From Vibrio quintilis (lineage in GTDB: Bacteria > Pseudomonadota > Gammaproteobacteria > Enterobacterales > Vibrionaceae): DNA of 64,000 nt. A program made the position numbers and the translations under genes. The stretch lies in NCBI RefSeq assembly GCF_024529975.1, contig NZ_AP024897.1, positions 3,534,001 through 3,598,000 on the forward strand. Reading direction: 5' to 3'. The notes below the pieces were generated by a model, which saw nothing but the letters and a program-made list of their open reading frames with translations, ran no database searches and was not told the origin of the DNA. Below, piece after piece: positions 53,937 through 64,000 of this stretch (the stretch's first letter is position 1; each line of letters begins with the position of its first letter).

Positions 53937-55508
53937 TTAACGGACCAGATCAAATCCAAGATCTGTTTTACCCATTTCAATCGTGTCACGATCCAGTTTC
54001 TCTAACACTTCATTGACCAGTGTTGTCAAAACATACATTGCCCCTTCATAACCCAGTGTTGACTGGCGATGGAGGTGGTGGCGGTCAAAAATCGGGAAGC
54101 CGATACGCACCAGCGGAACTTCAAACTCAGGACCTTTCGCCAGCGTATCGCGCTGAATGAACTTACCGTATGAGTTACCGATCAGCAGATCCGGTTTCTC
54201 GGTAAACATCAGAGAACGCAGATGCCATAAGTCTTTATTGAAGAAGACCTGCGCATTTTCACTATAAGGTGATTCTGCCAGCTGAGCTTCCATCTGTTTC
54301 TTCCAGCGTTTATTGGCGTTGTGGCAAAGCACATGTTTGATTTCACAACCCAGTTCGGTCAGGAACTTACACATCCCCATCAGATAGTCAGGGTCGCCGT
54401 ACAGCGAAACAGTGACACCGTGCAGCCAGGTGTGTGAGTCAGTCATCATATCCACTAACCGGCCACGCTCTTTGGTGATCGATTCCGGGATTGTCTTTCC
54501 GGTTAACTCAGAGACTTTCATGACAAAGTCATCCGTCCATTCAAGGCCCATCGGAATGTTGAATTTAGGTACATCCTGTTTCCACATGGTTTCAATGAAC
54601 TTTTTGGTTTTGACCAATTGTGACGGCTGTAAAAGCAGCGTTGCTTTTGCATTCGGTGCATCTTTCACTTCAGCAATCGGCGTACCACCTGAATACATCC
54701 GGTATTCACCATCAGCCGGTGTATCCAGCACTTCAGATGGATCAGACAGGAATGAATAATCCACATCCATTTCATCCAGCATCCGGCGGATCACGCGATA
54801 GTTACCCAGATAAGTTTCGAATCCGGGAACAATGTTAATCTTGCCGTTACTGCCAGGTGTTTTGTCTTCCATCGACTGCGCCGTAAAGTACTTGAGCACC
54901 CCTTCGAACATATTATCCCAGCCTGTGGTATGGCTACCGACAAAACTCGGTGTATGTGCAAATGGTGTCGGCACATCTTCCGGCAAATGACCTTTATCTT
55001 TCGCATTACCGATAAAGGCATTCAAATCGTCCCCGATAACCTCAGCCATACAGGTTGTGGATACGGCAATCACTTCCGGTTTGTATAACGCGTACGCATT
55101 TTCCAGACCGTTAAATATATTGTCCTGTCCACCAAATACCGCTGCATCTTCGGTCATTGAGTCAGAAACACAGGCAACCGGCTCTTTGAAATGACGGTTA
55201 AAGTAAGTTCTGAAATAGGCCACACATCCCTGAGAACCATGTACATAAGGTAAGGTCTTTTCAAATCCCAGAGAGCATAATACCGCGCCAAGAGGCTGAC
55301 AGGCTTTCGCCGGGTCAATGGTGATATGCTTACGGGCAAAGTTCAGTTCTTTGTATTCCTCTGTTGTGGTCCACTCAAAGGTTTCTTTCACTTTGGCGGT
55401 ATCCACAGCATTCTCAAACGTATCCCGCTTATTCTTGATAAGCTTTTGATACTCCGGTTGCTGGAATAATTTATACCCAGCTTTTATATCTTCAACTTTT
55501 TGAGCCAT
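53937..55508 (-). CDS. nifK: NifK, nitrogenase MoFe protein beta subunit
   Basis: 523 residues. P-cluster Cys at KACQPLGAVLCSLGF, HGSQGCVAYFRTYFNRHFKE and STTCMAEVIGDDL. The N-terminal extension (FQQPEYQKLIKNKRDTFE) is the Klebsiella/Azotobacter group-I type. Forms the alpha2beta2 MoFe protein with NifD. Confidence 0.97.
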   Translation of the reverse strand: MAQKVEDIKAGYKLFQQPEYQKLIKNKRDTFENAVDTAKVKETFEWTTTEEYKELNFARKHITIDPAKACQPLGAVLCSLGFEKTLPYVHGSQGCVAYFRTYFNRHFKEPVACVSDSMTEDAAVFGGQDNIFNGLENAYALYKPEVIAVSTTCMAEVIGDDLNAFIGNAKDKGHLPEDVPTPFAHTPSFVGSHTTGWDNMFEGVLKYFTAQSMEDKTPGSNGKINIVPGFETYLGNYRVIRRMLDEMDVDYSFLSDPSEVLDTPADGEYRMYSGGTPIAEVKDAPNAKATLLLQPSQLVKTKKFIETMWKQDVPKFNIPMGLEWTDDFVMKVSELTGKTIPESITKERGRLVDMMTDSHTWLHGVTVSLYGDPDYLMGMCKFLTELGCEIKHVLCHNANKRWKKQMEAQLAESPYSENAQVFFNKDLWHLRSLMFTEKPDLLIGNSYGKFIQRDTLAKGPEFEVPLVRIGFPIFDRHHLHRQSTLGYEGAMYVLTTLVNEVLEKLDRDTIEMGKTDLGFDLVR

Positions 55509-55597
55509 GAGTCTTCTCCTGCCGTGCCACTAATCCGTGAACGCCGGCCCGGTTAAATTAATTGGAAATCCTTTCCTGGGGGTTCAGTCAATAACCT

Positions 55598-57070
55598 TTA
55601 AGCAGATTTCGCTAATGCATCATCTTCAGACTTTTCTGCTAACCACGGTGCCTGCATGTTTTTCCAGCACGGGTTATTAATCGTCATATCCATATCGCGG
55701 GCAAAAATCGCAAAACCATCGACACCGTGGTAAGGACCGGAGTAATCCCAGCTATGCATCTGACGGAACGGATAACCCATTTTGTGGAACACATATTTTT
55801 CCTTCACCCCGGAGCCAACAATGTCCGGATTCAGGCGTTTCACAAATTCCTCAAGCTCATAAGCACTCGCATCATCAAACAGCAGCGTGGCATCTTTCAC
55901 ATCAGGCGTGGTTTTAACGTAGTCATCGTTATGCGCAAACTCATAACCGGCACCCACAACTTCCATACCCAAATCTTCGTAAGCCCCGATGATATGGCGC
56001 GGACGCAAACCACCGACATACAGCATGACTTTTTTACCTTCAAGACGCGGGCGATATTTCTCAATCACTGCATTCCACTGCTCTTTATAGCGGGCAATGA
56101 CTTCTTCCGTTTGCTTCTGGATTTTTTCGTCAAAGTAAGACGCAATCTTACGCATAGAAGATTCAATTTTCGCCGGACCAAACAGGTTATATTCAACCCA
56201 TGGAATTCCGTGTTTCTCTTCCATATAACGAACGATGTAGTTCATTGAACGGTAACAGTGAACCAGGTTCAGTTTCACTTTGGGGGTATTTTCCAGTTCA
56301 GGTAAAGTACCGTCACCCGACCATTGCGCAACCACACGCAATCCCATATCTTCCAGAATGATCCGCGAAGACCATGCGTCACCACCGATGTTATAGTCAC
56401 CGATAATTGCCACATCATAGTCTGTGGTTTCAACCTCTGACTGATTCTCTTCATCGAACACATAATCACGGAAGGTATCGTTCGCAATGTGGTGACCTAA
56501 AGACTGGGAAACCCCACGGAAACCTTCACAGCGGACCGGAATGATTTTCTTACCGATTTCTTCCCCTTTCAGACGGGCAACCGCTTCGATATCGTCTCCA
56601 ATCAAACCAACCGGACATTCTGACTGAACAGAAATCCCTTTGGTCAGCGGGAATAACTGCTCCAGCTCATCAATCGCTGAAGAAAGTTTTTTATCTCCGC
56701 CAAAAACGATATCCCGTTCCTGGAAGTCAGTCGTGACATTCAGCGTACCGAATGAATCCACACCCGTTGTACCGGTATAGTAGTTCCGGCGTCCCGCACG
56801 GGAATACTGACCACACCCAACCGGACCGTGAGAAATATGAATCATATCTTTCACCGGCCCCCAGACCACACCTTTCGAACCTGCGTAAGCACAACCACGA
56901 ACCGTCATTACACCGGGAACGGATTTACGGTTTGATACAATGCACTTTGCACTGTCTTCACTGCTGTCGTTCACGGTCATGTGCCTGGCACGATCCTGCT
57001 TCGCAGCTTCAGGATAAACTTCAAGCACTTCATCGATCAGCGCCTGGGCTTGTTCTTTACTCATCGACAT
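55598..57070 (-). CDS. nifD: NifD, nitrogenase MoFe protein alpha subunit
   Basis: 490 residues from the ATG with AGGGA 8 bases upstream (an in-frame TTG lies at 57088). P-cluster and active-site residues: [49 protein letters not shown], FeMo-co Cys in [11 protein letters not shown], His in [15 protein letters not shown]. Molybdenum-type nitrogenase. Confidence 0.97.
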   Translation of the reverse strand: MSMSKEQAQALIDEVLEVYPEAAKQDRARHMTVNDSSEDSAKCIVSNRKSVPGVMTVRGCAYAGSKGVVWGPVKDMIHISHGPVGCGQYSRAGRRNYYTGTTGVDSFGTLNVTTDFQERDIVFGGDKKLSSAIDELEQLFPLTKGISVQSECPVGLIGDDIEAVARLKGEEIGKKIIPVRCEGFRGVSQSLGHHIANDTFRDYVFDEENQSEVETTDYDVAIIGDYNIGGDAWSSRIILEDMGLRVVAQWSGDGTLPELENTPKVKLNLVHCYRSMNYIVRYMEEKHGIPWVEYNLFGPAKIESSMRKIASYFDEKIQKQTEEVIARYKEQWNAVIEKYRPRLEGKKVMLYVGGLRPRHIIGAYEDLGMEVVGAGYEFAHNDDYVKTTPDVKDATLLFDDASAYELEEFVKRLNPDIVGSGVKEKYVFHKMGYPFRQMHSWDYSGPYHGVDGFAIFARDMDMTINNPCWKNMQAPWLAEKSEDDALAKSA

Positions 57071-57120
57071 ATAGTTTCCCTCATGCAATGATTTTTAAGG
57101 AAAGCACTGAACAAACCTGC

Positions 57121-58083
<963 letters not shown>

Positions 58084-58132
58084 TTATTAATTTAAAATCA
58101 ACAAGATATAATGATAAGAAATAAAACAGACA

Positions 58133-58161
58133 ACCAACAAAATGTCGATTGTCTGTTTTTT
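58133..58161. terminator. Hairpin overlapping the nifH NifA site
   Basis: Stem AAACAGACA/TGTCTGTTT with an 11-base loop and T-runs on the plus strand. It could end leftward transcription from the toxin-antitoxin unit, or work with the activator site it overlaps. Confidence 0.6.
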
Positions 58162-58165
58162 AACA
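58150..58165. promoter_or_regulatory. NifA site for nifH
   Basis: TGT-CTGTTTTTTA-ACA, exact TGT-N10-ACA, about 80 bases upstream of the -24 element. Same hairpin-plus-site layout as ahead of nifB. Confidence 0.75.
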
Positions 58166-58178
58166 AAGATTGTAGGTT

Positions 58179-58219
58179 TATACCCAAGCAACCTGAAGAT
58201 GCAGGGTTGCTTGGGTATA
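58179..58219. repeat. 41-base palindromic TATACCCAAG repeat
   Basis: TATACCCAAGCAACCTGAAG joined to its inverted partner ending GGTTGCTTGGGTATA. Separates the nif control region from the toxin-antitoxin unit. Confidence 0.85.
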
Positions 58220-58370
58220 GTGATGAGATTTATTTTTGATGGCTGCAGGATTCAGAGGTAATTCACGCTGTGCTTAAATTTCATCGATTCCATAAACAGG
58301 TAAGCGGATTGCTGAGCATCAGATAAATGCACTGGCGCAGCGAATATACCACCGCAGATGGAAACCTGAA

Positions 58371-58841
58371 TCACTCCGGATACGCTGGTACTGTCAGGCA
58401 CTCAATCCCCAGTCTGCTGCATGAAGACTGAACCACTTCCCGGAAATAAGGCCACAGATGTAAATACACTTCATATTCGGCAAAATCTAAACAGTCTTTC
58501 TCTGACAGTTTACGTTCAGACAAATACTGAATCACATAGTCAGCCTGAATGATCAGCATTGGACTCACAGCATTCTGATCCGGATGACCGGCGTCTTCAT
58601 CGGAAAGACTCCGTATCCCCAACGTCATATAAAACCGGTAAATATATGGTGAATTTTCGTTTCCCTGATCCGGCGCAGCTTCAGGCAGCAGTTCTCTGAC
58701 TTTATCGAAATATTTCAGGATTTGCATATGTCTCAGGTGACTGCCCTCAAAATCTTCCAGCTCGGTCTCTTCGTCAACTTCGACCACCAGACCACGCATA
58801 TTGATTTGGTCAATCTGTAATTGTGCTTGCTTGTTCATCAT
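58371..58841 (-). CDS. SecB-like chaperone of a tripartite toxin-antitoxin system
   Basis: 156 residues. INMRGLVVEVDEE at the start and LHLWPYFREVVQSSCSRLGI with ECLTVPAYPE at the end fit SecB (compare the LFPYARE...P region of SecB). Overlaps the antitoxin stop, and is the third gene of toxin-antitoxin-chaperone order. In the Mycobacterium TAC system the SecB-like protein folds the antitoxin. Assignment is by position plus these motifs. Confidence 0.75.
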   Translation of the reverse strand: MMNKQAQLQIDQINMRGLVVEVDEETELEDFEGSHLRHMQILKYFDKVRELLPEAAPDQGNENSPYIYRFYMTLGIRSLSDEDAGHPDQNAVSPMLIIQADYVIQYLSERKLSEKDCLDFAEYEVYLHLWPYFREVVQSSCSRLGIECLTVPAYPE

Positions 58842-59269
58842 CAGGCTACCTTGTTGTAGTTTGTCCAGCCGGCTTTTTCGACTTTCAGCACGTTACCGGC
58901 ACGTTTATAGCGGGTTTTGTTTTTTATGGTAAGCGGTTTGACCTGTACTGAACTCCACTTTGGCGCTTTCTGGTATGTCTCCGGTAATTCAACCGGTATT
59001 CTGACCTCGGGTTGAATACCAAGCGCAAAACAGATATCGGATAAAGAAGCCAGCGTCATATTTCTGGATCCATCCAGTAAACGGCTGACATGCGACTTTG
59101 ATTTGTTCAGCCGTTTCGCCAGCTCAACTTTACTGATCTCTTTGTCTTCCATCGCCATCAGTAATGTTTCTGTGACCATGTAAATCAAATCATCTCTGGC
59201 AAATGCACGCTCTTCTGCTTCACTGAACTCTGTTCCTTCAGGAAAGAACATCTCTCTTGCACTCATCAT
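58841..59269 (-). CDS. HigA-like antitoxin (XRE) with C-terminal chaperone-addiction-type tail
   Basis: 142 residues. XRE helix-turn-helix at about 45-95 (ISKVELAKRLNKSKSHVSRL; LASLSDICFALGIQPEV). A 45-residue polar, aromatic C-terminal extension (TYQKAPKWSSVQVKPL; AGNVLKVEKAGWTNY) is longer than in two-component HigA and is the place where a ChAD segment would bind the SecB-like chaperone. Starts on the base after the toxin stop. Confidence 0.85.
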   Translation of the reverse strand: MMSAREMFFPEGTEFSEAEERAFARDDLIYMVTETLLMAMEDKEISKVELAKRLNKSKSHVSRLLDGSRNMTLASLSDICFALGIQPEVRIPVELPETYQKAPKWSSVQVKPLTIKNKTRYKRAGNVLKVEKAGWTNYNKVA

Positions 59270-59653
59270 TTATCCCTCTGTATTCCGCCAGCTGGCTATC
59301 ACCCGGTGACGATCCTGATCACTCAGTTTGTCTCTGGATTTAAAAACATAATGACTGATATAAACCGTACGGGGATATTTTTTGGAAAACCAGCAATATC
59401 CTCTGACCGGAATTCTTTTCAACGCGTAGAAATGAGAACCATTTGGTAATTCAGCTTCTTTCGGAAAATGCAGGCCGGACAGACGCCCCAGATTCGCCAG
59501 GGTTTCAATCTGTCTGACCATATGCATCACCAGAGTCGGCTTGCGCTTGTATGGTGCGACCTTCGTCAACGCATCCCGGAAGCTTTCTATAGCTCCCTCA
59601 CAATGGACAACCCTTAACCGTTCACCGCTGTATTCCCGTTTCAGATCGTTCAC
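59270..59653 (-). CDS. HigB-like toxin of the TAC module
   Basis: 127 residues, GTG start. RelE/HigB-type basic protein (RLSGLHFPKEAELPNGSHFY; ALKRIPVRGYCWFSKK; RDKLSDQDRHRVIASW). Likely a ribosome-dependent mRNA interferase, but catalytic residues are not certain. First gene; palindromic candidate operator lies just upstream. Confidence 0.75.
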   Translation of the reverse strand: MNDLKREYSGERLRVVHCEGAIESFRDALTKVAPYKRKPTLVMHMVRQIETLANLGRLSGLHFPKEAELPNGSHFYALKRIPVRGYCWFSKKYPRTVYISHYVFKSRDKLSDQDRHRVIASWRNTEG

Positions 59654-59675
59654 CAGCTCTCTTTACCACCATAAA

Positions 59676-59693
59676 GTTTACATATATGGAAAC
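59676..59693. promoter_or_regulatory. Candidate operator of the toxin-antitoxin unit
   Basis: GTTTACATATATGGAAAC is a near-perfect 18-base palindrome with a TATATA core, 22 bases before the toxin start; suited to autoregulation by the XRE antitoxin. Confidence 0.5.
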
Positions 59694-59810
59694 TACCGAG
59701 GTGTATTTGACCATTTTTTGTTGCTGATGTCACTCGTTTCACTTAAATAATCCGGTTCCCGATCATGCTGTCGCTCACAAAAAAAGGCAGAACCGGTTAT
59801 CAGGAAACGA

Positions 59811-61076
59811 TTAATAATTTTCTGCCACGACTTTCTGCGCTGTTTTTTTATGGACAAGGTGATAAATACAGGTCAGTACAAATCCAGCCAGACTGAATCC
59901 GATACCAATTAAGAATGCACCTTTGAAACTGCCGGAGGCATCAAAGACCTGGCGCATAATCGTCGGGCCGACATAACCGGCAATGGCAAAGCCACAAAAC
60001 ATAATGCCGAAGTTGACACTGTTGTTTTTCGCCCCGAACTGATCGGCGGTTAAACCGGGAAATACGCCCATAAAAGCACCAAAACACACGCCAATCACAG
60101 AAATACCGATATAGAAGGTTTTCACATCGCCCTGTCCTGCGATATATAACAGGTATAATCCGCCAATCGAAAGAATACAGGCCAGCGCCAGTGTATTCAC
60201 CCGGCCAATTTTGTCGGAAAGCACACCGGCAGCCACCCGGCCGGAAACATTGAATAACGCCAGAGTTGAAACCGCAGCAGTTGCCGAAGCGACGGACATA
60301 CCAATCATCTGTCTGGCCAGCGGCGCAGCCAGTGCAATGCACATCAGTCCGGCCACAGCGCCACACGTCAGCAGAATCAGTAAAATATAAAAAGTGGACG
60401 TTCCCAGCATCTGTTTCCAGGTAAAATCAGCCTGCAATGCAGCAGCCGATTTTTGTGGTGGCGTCCAGCCATCGGGTTTGAATCCGTCAGGACACTTCTC
60501 AATAAAGAAACCACTGACACAAACGATCACGGTAAACGCCAGGCCAATAATCTTAAAAGAAGACAAGATACCCATATGCTGGGTAATTGCAGCAGCAACT
60601 GGCGGAATAATCACAGAACTGATACCAAATAACGCTGTACTCAATCCACCAACCAGTCCCCGTTTATCCGGGAAAAACTTAATCGATGTACTGATGGTCG
60701 CGCCGTAAACCATCCCCAGTCCCAGCCCCGTTAACAGGCCGTAGCCAATAATCAGATGCGTAACACTGGTAGCAAAACCAGACAGCACCATCCCGCCACC
60801 GAACATCAGCCCGCCGCCAAGAATCACCAGTCTCGGTCCGAACGTATCGTTAATCCGGCCACCTGAAATCATCGTCACCGGTCCGATTGAGTTCGCAACC
60901 ACAAAAACAATCGCCAAATCAGCCGCCGTAATGTGCGCGCCGTTCAGCTGACTTAAATAGTCGGCCATCGGTGCAGAGAACACACTCCAGGCATACATCG
61001 ACCCGATACACAAATTGATAAAACATCCGGCTGTCAGGATCAGCCACCTTCTCCGGGTATAGTTTGTTCGCTTCAT
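59811..61076 (-). CDS. OFA-family MFS transporter
   Basis: 421 residues from an ATG with AAGGAG 4 bases upstream. Twelve membrane segments; N-terminal CIGSMYAWSVFSAPMADYLS and GRINDTFGPRLVILGG, central loop, then GRVAAGVLSDKIGRVNTLAL are typical of the oxalate/formate antiporter-like OFA family (E. coli YhjX group). Substrate probably a small carboxylate; unproven. It lies between the NRPS and the toxin-antitoxin unit on the same strand. Confidence 0.85.
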   Translation of the reverse strand: MKRTNYTRRRWLILTAGCFINLCIGSMYAWSVFSAPMADYLSQLNGAHITAADLAIVFVVANSIGPVTMISGGRINDTFGPRLVILGGGLMFGGGMVLSGFATSVTHLIIGYGLLTGLGLGMVYGATISTSIKFFPDKRGLVGGLSTALFGISSVIIPPVAAAITQHMGILSSFKIIGLAFTVIVCVSGFFIEKCPDGFKPDGWTPPQKSAAALQADFTWKQMLGTSTFYILLILLTCGAVAGLMCIALAAPLARQMIGMSVASATAAVSTLALFNVSGRVAAGVLSDKIGRVNTLALACILSIGGLYLLYIAGQGDVKTFYIGISVIGVCFGAFMGVFPGLTADQFGAKNNSVNFGIMFCGFAIAGYVGPTIMRQVFDASGSFKGAFLIGIGFSLAGFVLTCIYHLVHKKTAQKVVAENY

Positions 61077-61252
61077 ACAACTCCTTATTTCATTGAATCT
61101 AAATGATGCGCTGTATCTGATTGAAGATGACAACGCGATACATATCTCATCCCTGAAAAGTCACTTCATCCATGTGGCAGGACGGGCCATCTGGCTGTCC
61201 GGAATTCAGCTTGGTGGACTCCGGACAGTCCCCTGTATGGTTAAAATCCCGG

Positions 61253-61320
61253 TTTTGTCAAAACCTCTGTATTGTCAAAAACCCTGTGCAGTCAAAAACA
61301 CTGTGCAGTCAAAAAACCTG
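61253..61320. repeat. Short tandem repeat at the NRPS 3' end
   Basis: About four imperfect units of 16-18 bases of the form GTCAAAAACCCTGTGCA between the NRPS stop and the MFS gene. No known function. Confidence 0.7.
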
Positions 61321-61322
61321 GG

Positions 61323-64000
61323 TTACAGAGCGCCTTCTTCGTACACCACGCCGGCGTCCGCCTGCTCAGGGATTTCCATCGCCTGCGCAATCCGGGCAAT
61401 GGTCTGGCGGTTAAAAATAGTCCGCAACGACAGGACAACACCGTGCTGTTTTTCAAGCACAGAGGTCAGCTGCATTGCTGTCAGTGAATCGCCGCCAACG
61501 GAGAAGAAGTTGTCCGTCATACTGATAGGGTTGGAAGATGACAGCACCTGCATCAGGACTTCAGCAAGTAGCACTTCTTCCGGGCTTGATGGCGCAACAA
61601 ATTCACCCTGACAATGATCTGAAACGATCGACTGAGCGACCTTAGTCAGTTGTTTGCGATCAAGTTTACCGTTCGCCGTCAGCGGAATCCTGCGGCACAG
61701 GACAATATGCTGTGGCAGCATGTAGTCCGGCAACTGGTTTCTGAGTGCCGGCGCAACAAGAGCTTTCTCCTGAGATGAAAATCCCTGCTCAGGAACCGGC
61801 ATGTAATCCTCCGTGAGCTGTGCCTGAATCGCCGGATCATCTGTTTCAACAAATAACAGAATCTGCTTTGATGGTGAGCCGGTCACCAGTGCCAGTGCTT
61901 TTTGTATGCCTTGAACAGCGCAGGCAACATGCTCGATTTCACCCAGCTCTATCCGGTGTCCGTGAACTTTCACCTGATTATCCCGCCGGCCGGAAAATTC
62001 AATCACACCATCCGGCCAGAAACGCCCGGTATCACCGGTCCGGTAATACATCTGACCTTCATGTACCACAAACTGGGCCACAGTTTTTTCCGGATCGCCA
62101 AAGTAGCCCTGCGCAACCCCTTCACCACCAATCCATAGTTCACCGGTCACCCAGTCCGGGCAATCCCGGCGCTGCTCATCCATGACCCGGTAGGATTGAT
62201 GACTCAGGGCATAACCATAAGGAATACTACGCCACTGCGGATCCACCTGAGTGACCGGAAATGCATTCGACCAGATGGCAGCTTCCGTTGCCCCGCCTAA
62301 AGCGATAAGTTCCGTTTGTGGATTCAGCTGCTGCAAGCGCGAATGTAAATCCAGCCCAACCCAGTCTCCGGAGAGCAAGACGTGCTGTAACGTTGCCGGT
62401 AATGTCAAATCCTGACTGCTTTCAGCCGCAATCAGCAACATTTCAAACAGTGCAGGCACAGAGTTCCACACCGTCACGTGGTGTTCATTGATCATCTGTA
62501 GCCAGACTCTGGCTTCTTTTCGGTTCTCTTCTGCCGGTATCACAACCGCACCACCCACAGACAGCGGGGCAAAAATATCAAATACTGATAAATCAAAATT
62601 CAGTGCTGATAAAGCAAATGAGCGGCTGGATGAGGTGAGAGAAAGCCGGGCCTGCATATCATCAATGGTATTGGCTGCCGCCTGATGGGTTGTCACTACG
62701 CCTTTAGGCACACCGGTTGAACCCGAGGTATAAATGATATACGCCACATTACCCGGCCAGAAATCCGGCCAGCGTGATTGCTCCAGATGCATCTCACCTA
62801 CTGCCGCGATATCAATCACCGGCAAGTGATAACCATCTGTTGCTGTTGCGCTGTCAGCCACAAGACAACGGGGCGAGGCCTGAGCGATGATCTGCTGAAT
62901 ACGCTGCCGGGGCTGCTCTTTATCCAGCGGAATATAGGCGGCTCCGACAAGATGAGCTGCCAGTACCGCAATGATTTGCTGCCGGCCTTTGGGCAGAATC
63001 ACCGCAACGCGCTCACCGACACAAACACCGGTCTGACGCAAACGATAAGCCAGCTCAGTCACCTGTTCAGCCAGCGCCCGGTAAGTCAGTACACCCTGTT
63101 CATCAATCAGGGCCGTGTGTTCAGGATCTGATTCGGCCCATTCAAAGAAGCGACCATGTAACGTCCGGTGATGAAGCGGAATCAGATTGGTTTGGTTACT
63201 GCTGTCGCGCTGTTGCCGCAGTTCATCTGACAGATATGTACGGACCGGTGCTGATAATTTTTCCGGCTGCTCAGCCAGCGAAGTAATTAAACGCCCCATA
63301 AAAGCGAACATTTGATCGATCATCTGATCAGGGAATAACTCATCAACGGAATCCCAGCTGATGACCAGATTACCGTCGTCCTGCCGGACCTGACAGTCGA
63401 GCCACACCTGCGGTGTCTGGGAAACGACATAATCAATTTTGCCGAATGGATTATCCGAGAGGAAATCATGACCAATGTTGCTGGTAAAGACCACTGGCAT
63501 CATCACCTGAGAGCCGGATTGCCGTGACATTTCCCGCAACACGTTGATCGCATCAAAACGGGCATGGTCCAGCCCGGCCATAAAGGTTTCATTTAAGCGC
63601 CGGGCATTTTCCAGCAGGGTATCCTGAACAGATGGACGACAGGCAAGCAACATCAGCGTGGTGAAATCAGCCACCATGTCGGTAATATCCAGTGTGTCAT
63701 GACGACGGTTAAAAATCGTCAGATTCAGACAGAATTCACGGTTCTCACTCCACCCGCGGAGCGTTTCAGCAAAGCAGGCCGCTAACAGCATCGATGGTGT
63801 TATCTGGTACTGATACCCCGCATTTTGCAATGCCGTCCAGTCAGAGGCCGGTAACTGCCACTGCCGGTGCACAAAGCGGGGTTTTCCGGTTTGTTCCGGC
63901 CGGACAGCCAGCGGCAGTGCCGGTGCACCGGGAAGCCCCGGAATCTGCGCCGCCCAGTAGGCCTGATCTTCATCACCAGTCTCCGTGGCCCGGACATAGC
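61323..64000 (-). CDS. Nonribosomal peptide synthetase, Cy-A-PCP module, 5' part beyond the window
   Basis: At least 892 residues, and the frame is still open at the right edge (YWAAQIPGLPGAPALPL), so the N-terminus is missing. The C-terminal half of a cyclization domain comes first: DMVADFTTLMLL, FTSNIGHDFLSDNPFGKI, SQTPQVWLDCQV. An adenylation domain follows (YIIYTSGSTGVPKGVV; LNFDLSVFDIFA; LIALGGATEAAIWSN; YRTGDTGRFWPDG; NGKLDRKQL). A PCP with FFSVGGDSLTAMQL ends it. Pocket residues read about D-L-F-N-L-S-L-I-W, close to cysteine-activating domains. There is no thioesterase, so the product must pass to another protein. Thiazoline siderophore (pyochelin/yersiniabactin style) chemistry is inferred. 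Confidence 0.92.
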   Translation of the reverse strand, partial: YVRATETGDEDQAYWAAQIPGLPGAPALPLAVRPEQTGKPRFVHRQWQLPASDWTALQNAGYQYQITPSMLLAACFAETLRGWSENREFCLNLTIFNRRHDTLDITDMVADFTTLMLLACRPSVQDTLLENARRLNETFMAGLDHARFDAINVLREMSRQSGSQVMMPVVFTSNIGHDFLSDNPFGKIDYVVSQTPQVWLDCQVRQDDGNLVISWDSVDELFPDQMIDQMFAFMGRLITSLAEQPEKLSAPVRTYLSDELRQQRDSSNQTNLIPLHHRTLHGRFFEWAESDPEHTALIDEQGVLTYRALAEQVTELAYRLRQTGVCVGERVAVILPKGRQQIIAVLAAHLVGAAYIPLDKEQPRQRIQQIIAQASPRCLVADSATATDGYHLPVIDIAAVGEMHLEQSRWPDFWPGNVAYIIYTSGSTGVPKGVVTTHQAAANTIDDMQARLSLTSSSRSFALSALNFDLSVFDIFAPLSVGGAVVIPAEENRKEARVWLQMINEHHVTVWNSVPALFEMLLIAAESSQDLTLPATLQHVLLSGDWVGLDLHSRLQQLNPQTELIALGGATEAAIWSNAFPVTQVDPQWRSIPYGYALSHQSYRVMDEQRRDCPDWVTGELWIGGEGVAQGYFGDPEKTVAQFVVHEGQMYYRTGDTGRFWPDGVIEFSGRRDNQVKVHGHRIELGEIEHVACAVQGIQKALALVTGSPSKQILLFVETDDPAIQAQLTEDYMPVPEQGFSSQEKALVAPALRNQLPDYMLPQHIVLCRRIPLTANGKLDRKQLTKVAQSIVSDHCQGEFVAPSSPEEVLLAEVLMQVLSSSNPISMTDNFFSVGGDSLTAMQLTSVLEKQHGVVLSLRTIFNRQTIARIAQAMEIPEQADAGVVYEEGAL

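Overview
The window looks like chromosomal DNA of a diazotrophic Vibrio-type gammaproteobacterium. Evidence: a Klebsiella-like nif regulon under NifL/NifA, a nif-linked Rnf complex, Vibrio-style secreted trypsin-like proteases, a type I-E CRISPR repeat, and a dispersed terminal-inverted-repeat family whose core reads TATACCCAAGCAACCTGAAG. The genus is an inference; no rRNA or tRNA gene is present to anchor it.

Region 1 (1-10.3 kb) is an accessory island. It holds a two-Ig-repeat trypsin-like protein lacking its catalytic His, three tandem 185-bp repeats running into a type I-E CRISPR array, a folded RNA plus a 65-codon gene, a polymorphic GH-E nuclease toxin with ankyrin immunity protein, an AT-rich LuxR/EamA-transporter/HTH-less sensor cassette, and a second short CRISPR array with the same leader. 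No cas gene is visible.

Region 2 (10.3-19.1 kb) has an HPP membrane protein, a secreted serine protease and a short Hrp1-type type III secretion operon on the minus strand (hrpA pilin, harpin, sctI, sctJ, sctK, sctL). A good hrp box precedes it and an intrinsic terminator closes it. A methyltransferase, a small unknown gene and an unusual AAA+/AraC fusion regulator follow. The rest of the secretion apparatus is not here.

Region 3 (19.8-23.4 kb) is pqiABC. Region 4 (23.6-58.2 kb) is the nitrogen-fixation cluster: nifF, rnfABCDGEH, nifLA, nifB-fdxN-nifQ, a non-nif insert, nifUSVWZM, nifENX-fdxB, a TonB-dependent receptor, and nifHDKTY plus a small nif-linked gene. RnfABCDGE and NifF would feed low-potential electrons to NifH. 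NifB/E/N/X/V/Q make and load FeMo-co, NifU/S supply Fe-S clusters, and NifW/Z/M/T/Y mature the enzyme. I find matching sigma-54 (-24/-12) promoters with NifA sites (TGT-N10-ACA) ahead of nifF, rnfA, nifB, nifU, nifE and nifH.

Region 5 (58.4-64.0 kb) has a tripartite toxin-antitoxin-SecB-like chaperone module, an OFA-family MFS transporter, and the C-terminal part of a cyclization-adenylation-PCP nonribosomal peptide synthetase that runs off the right edge and probably activates cysteine (thiazoline-type siderophore chemistry).
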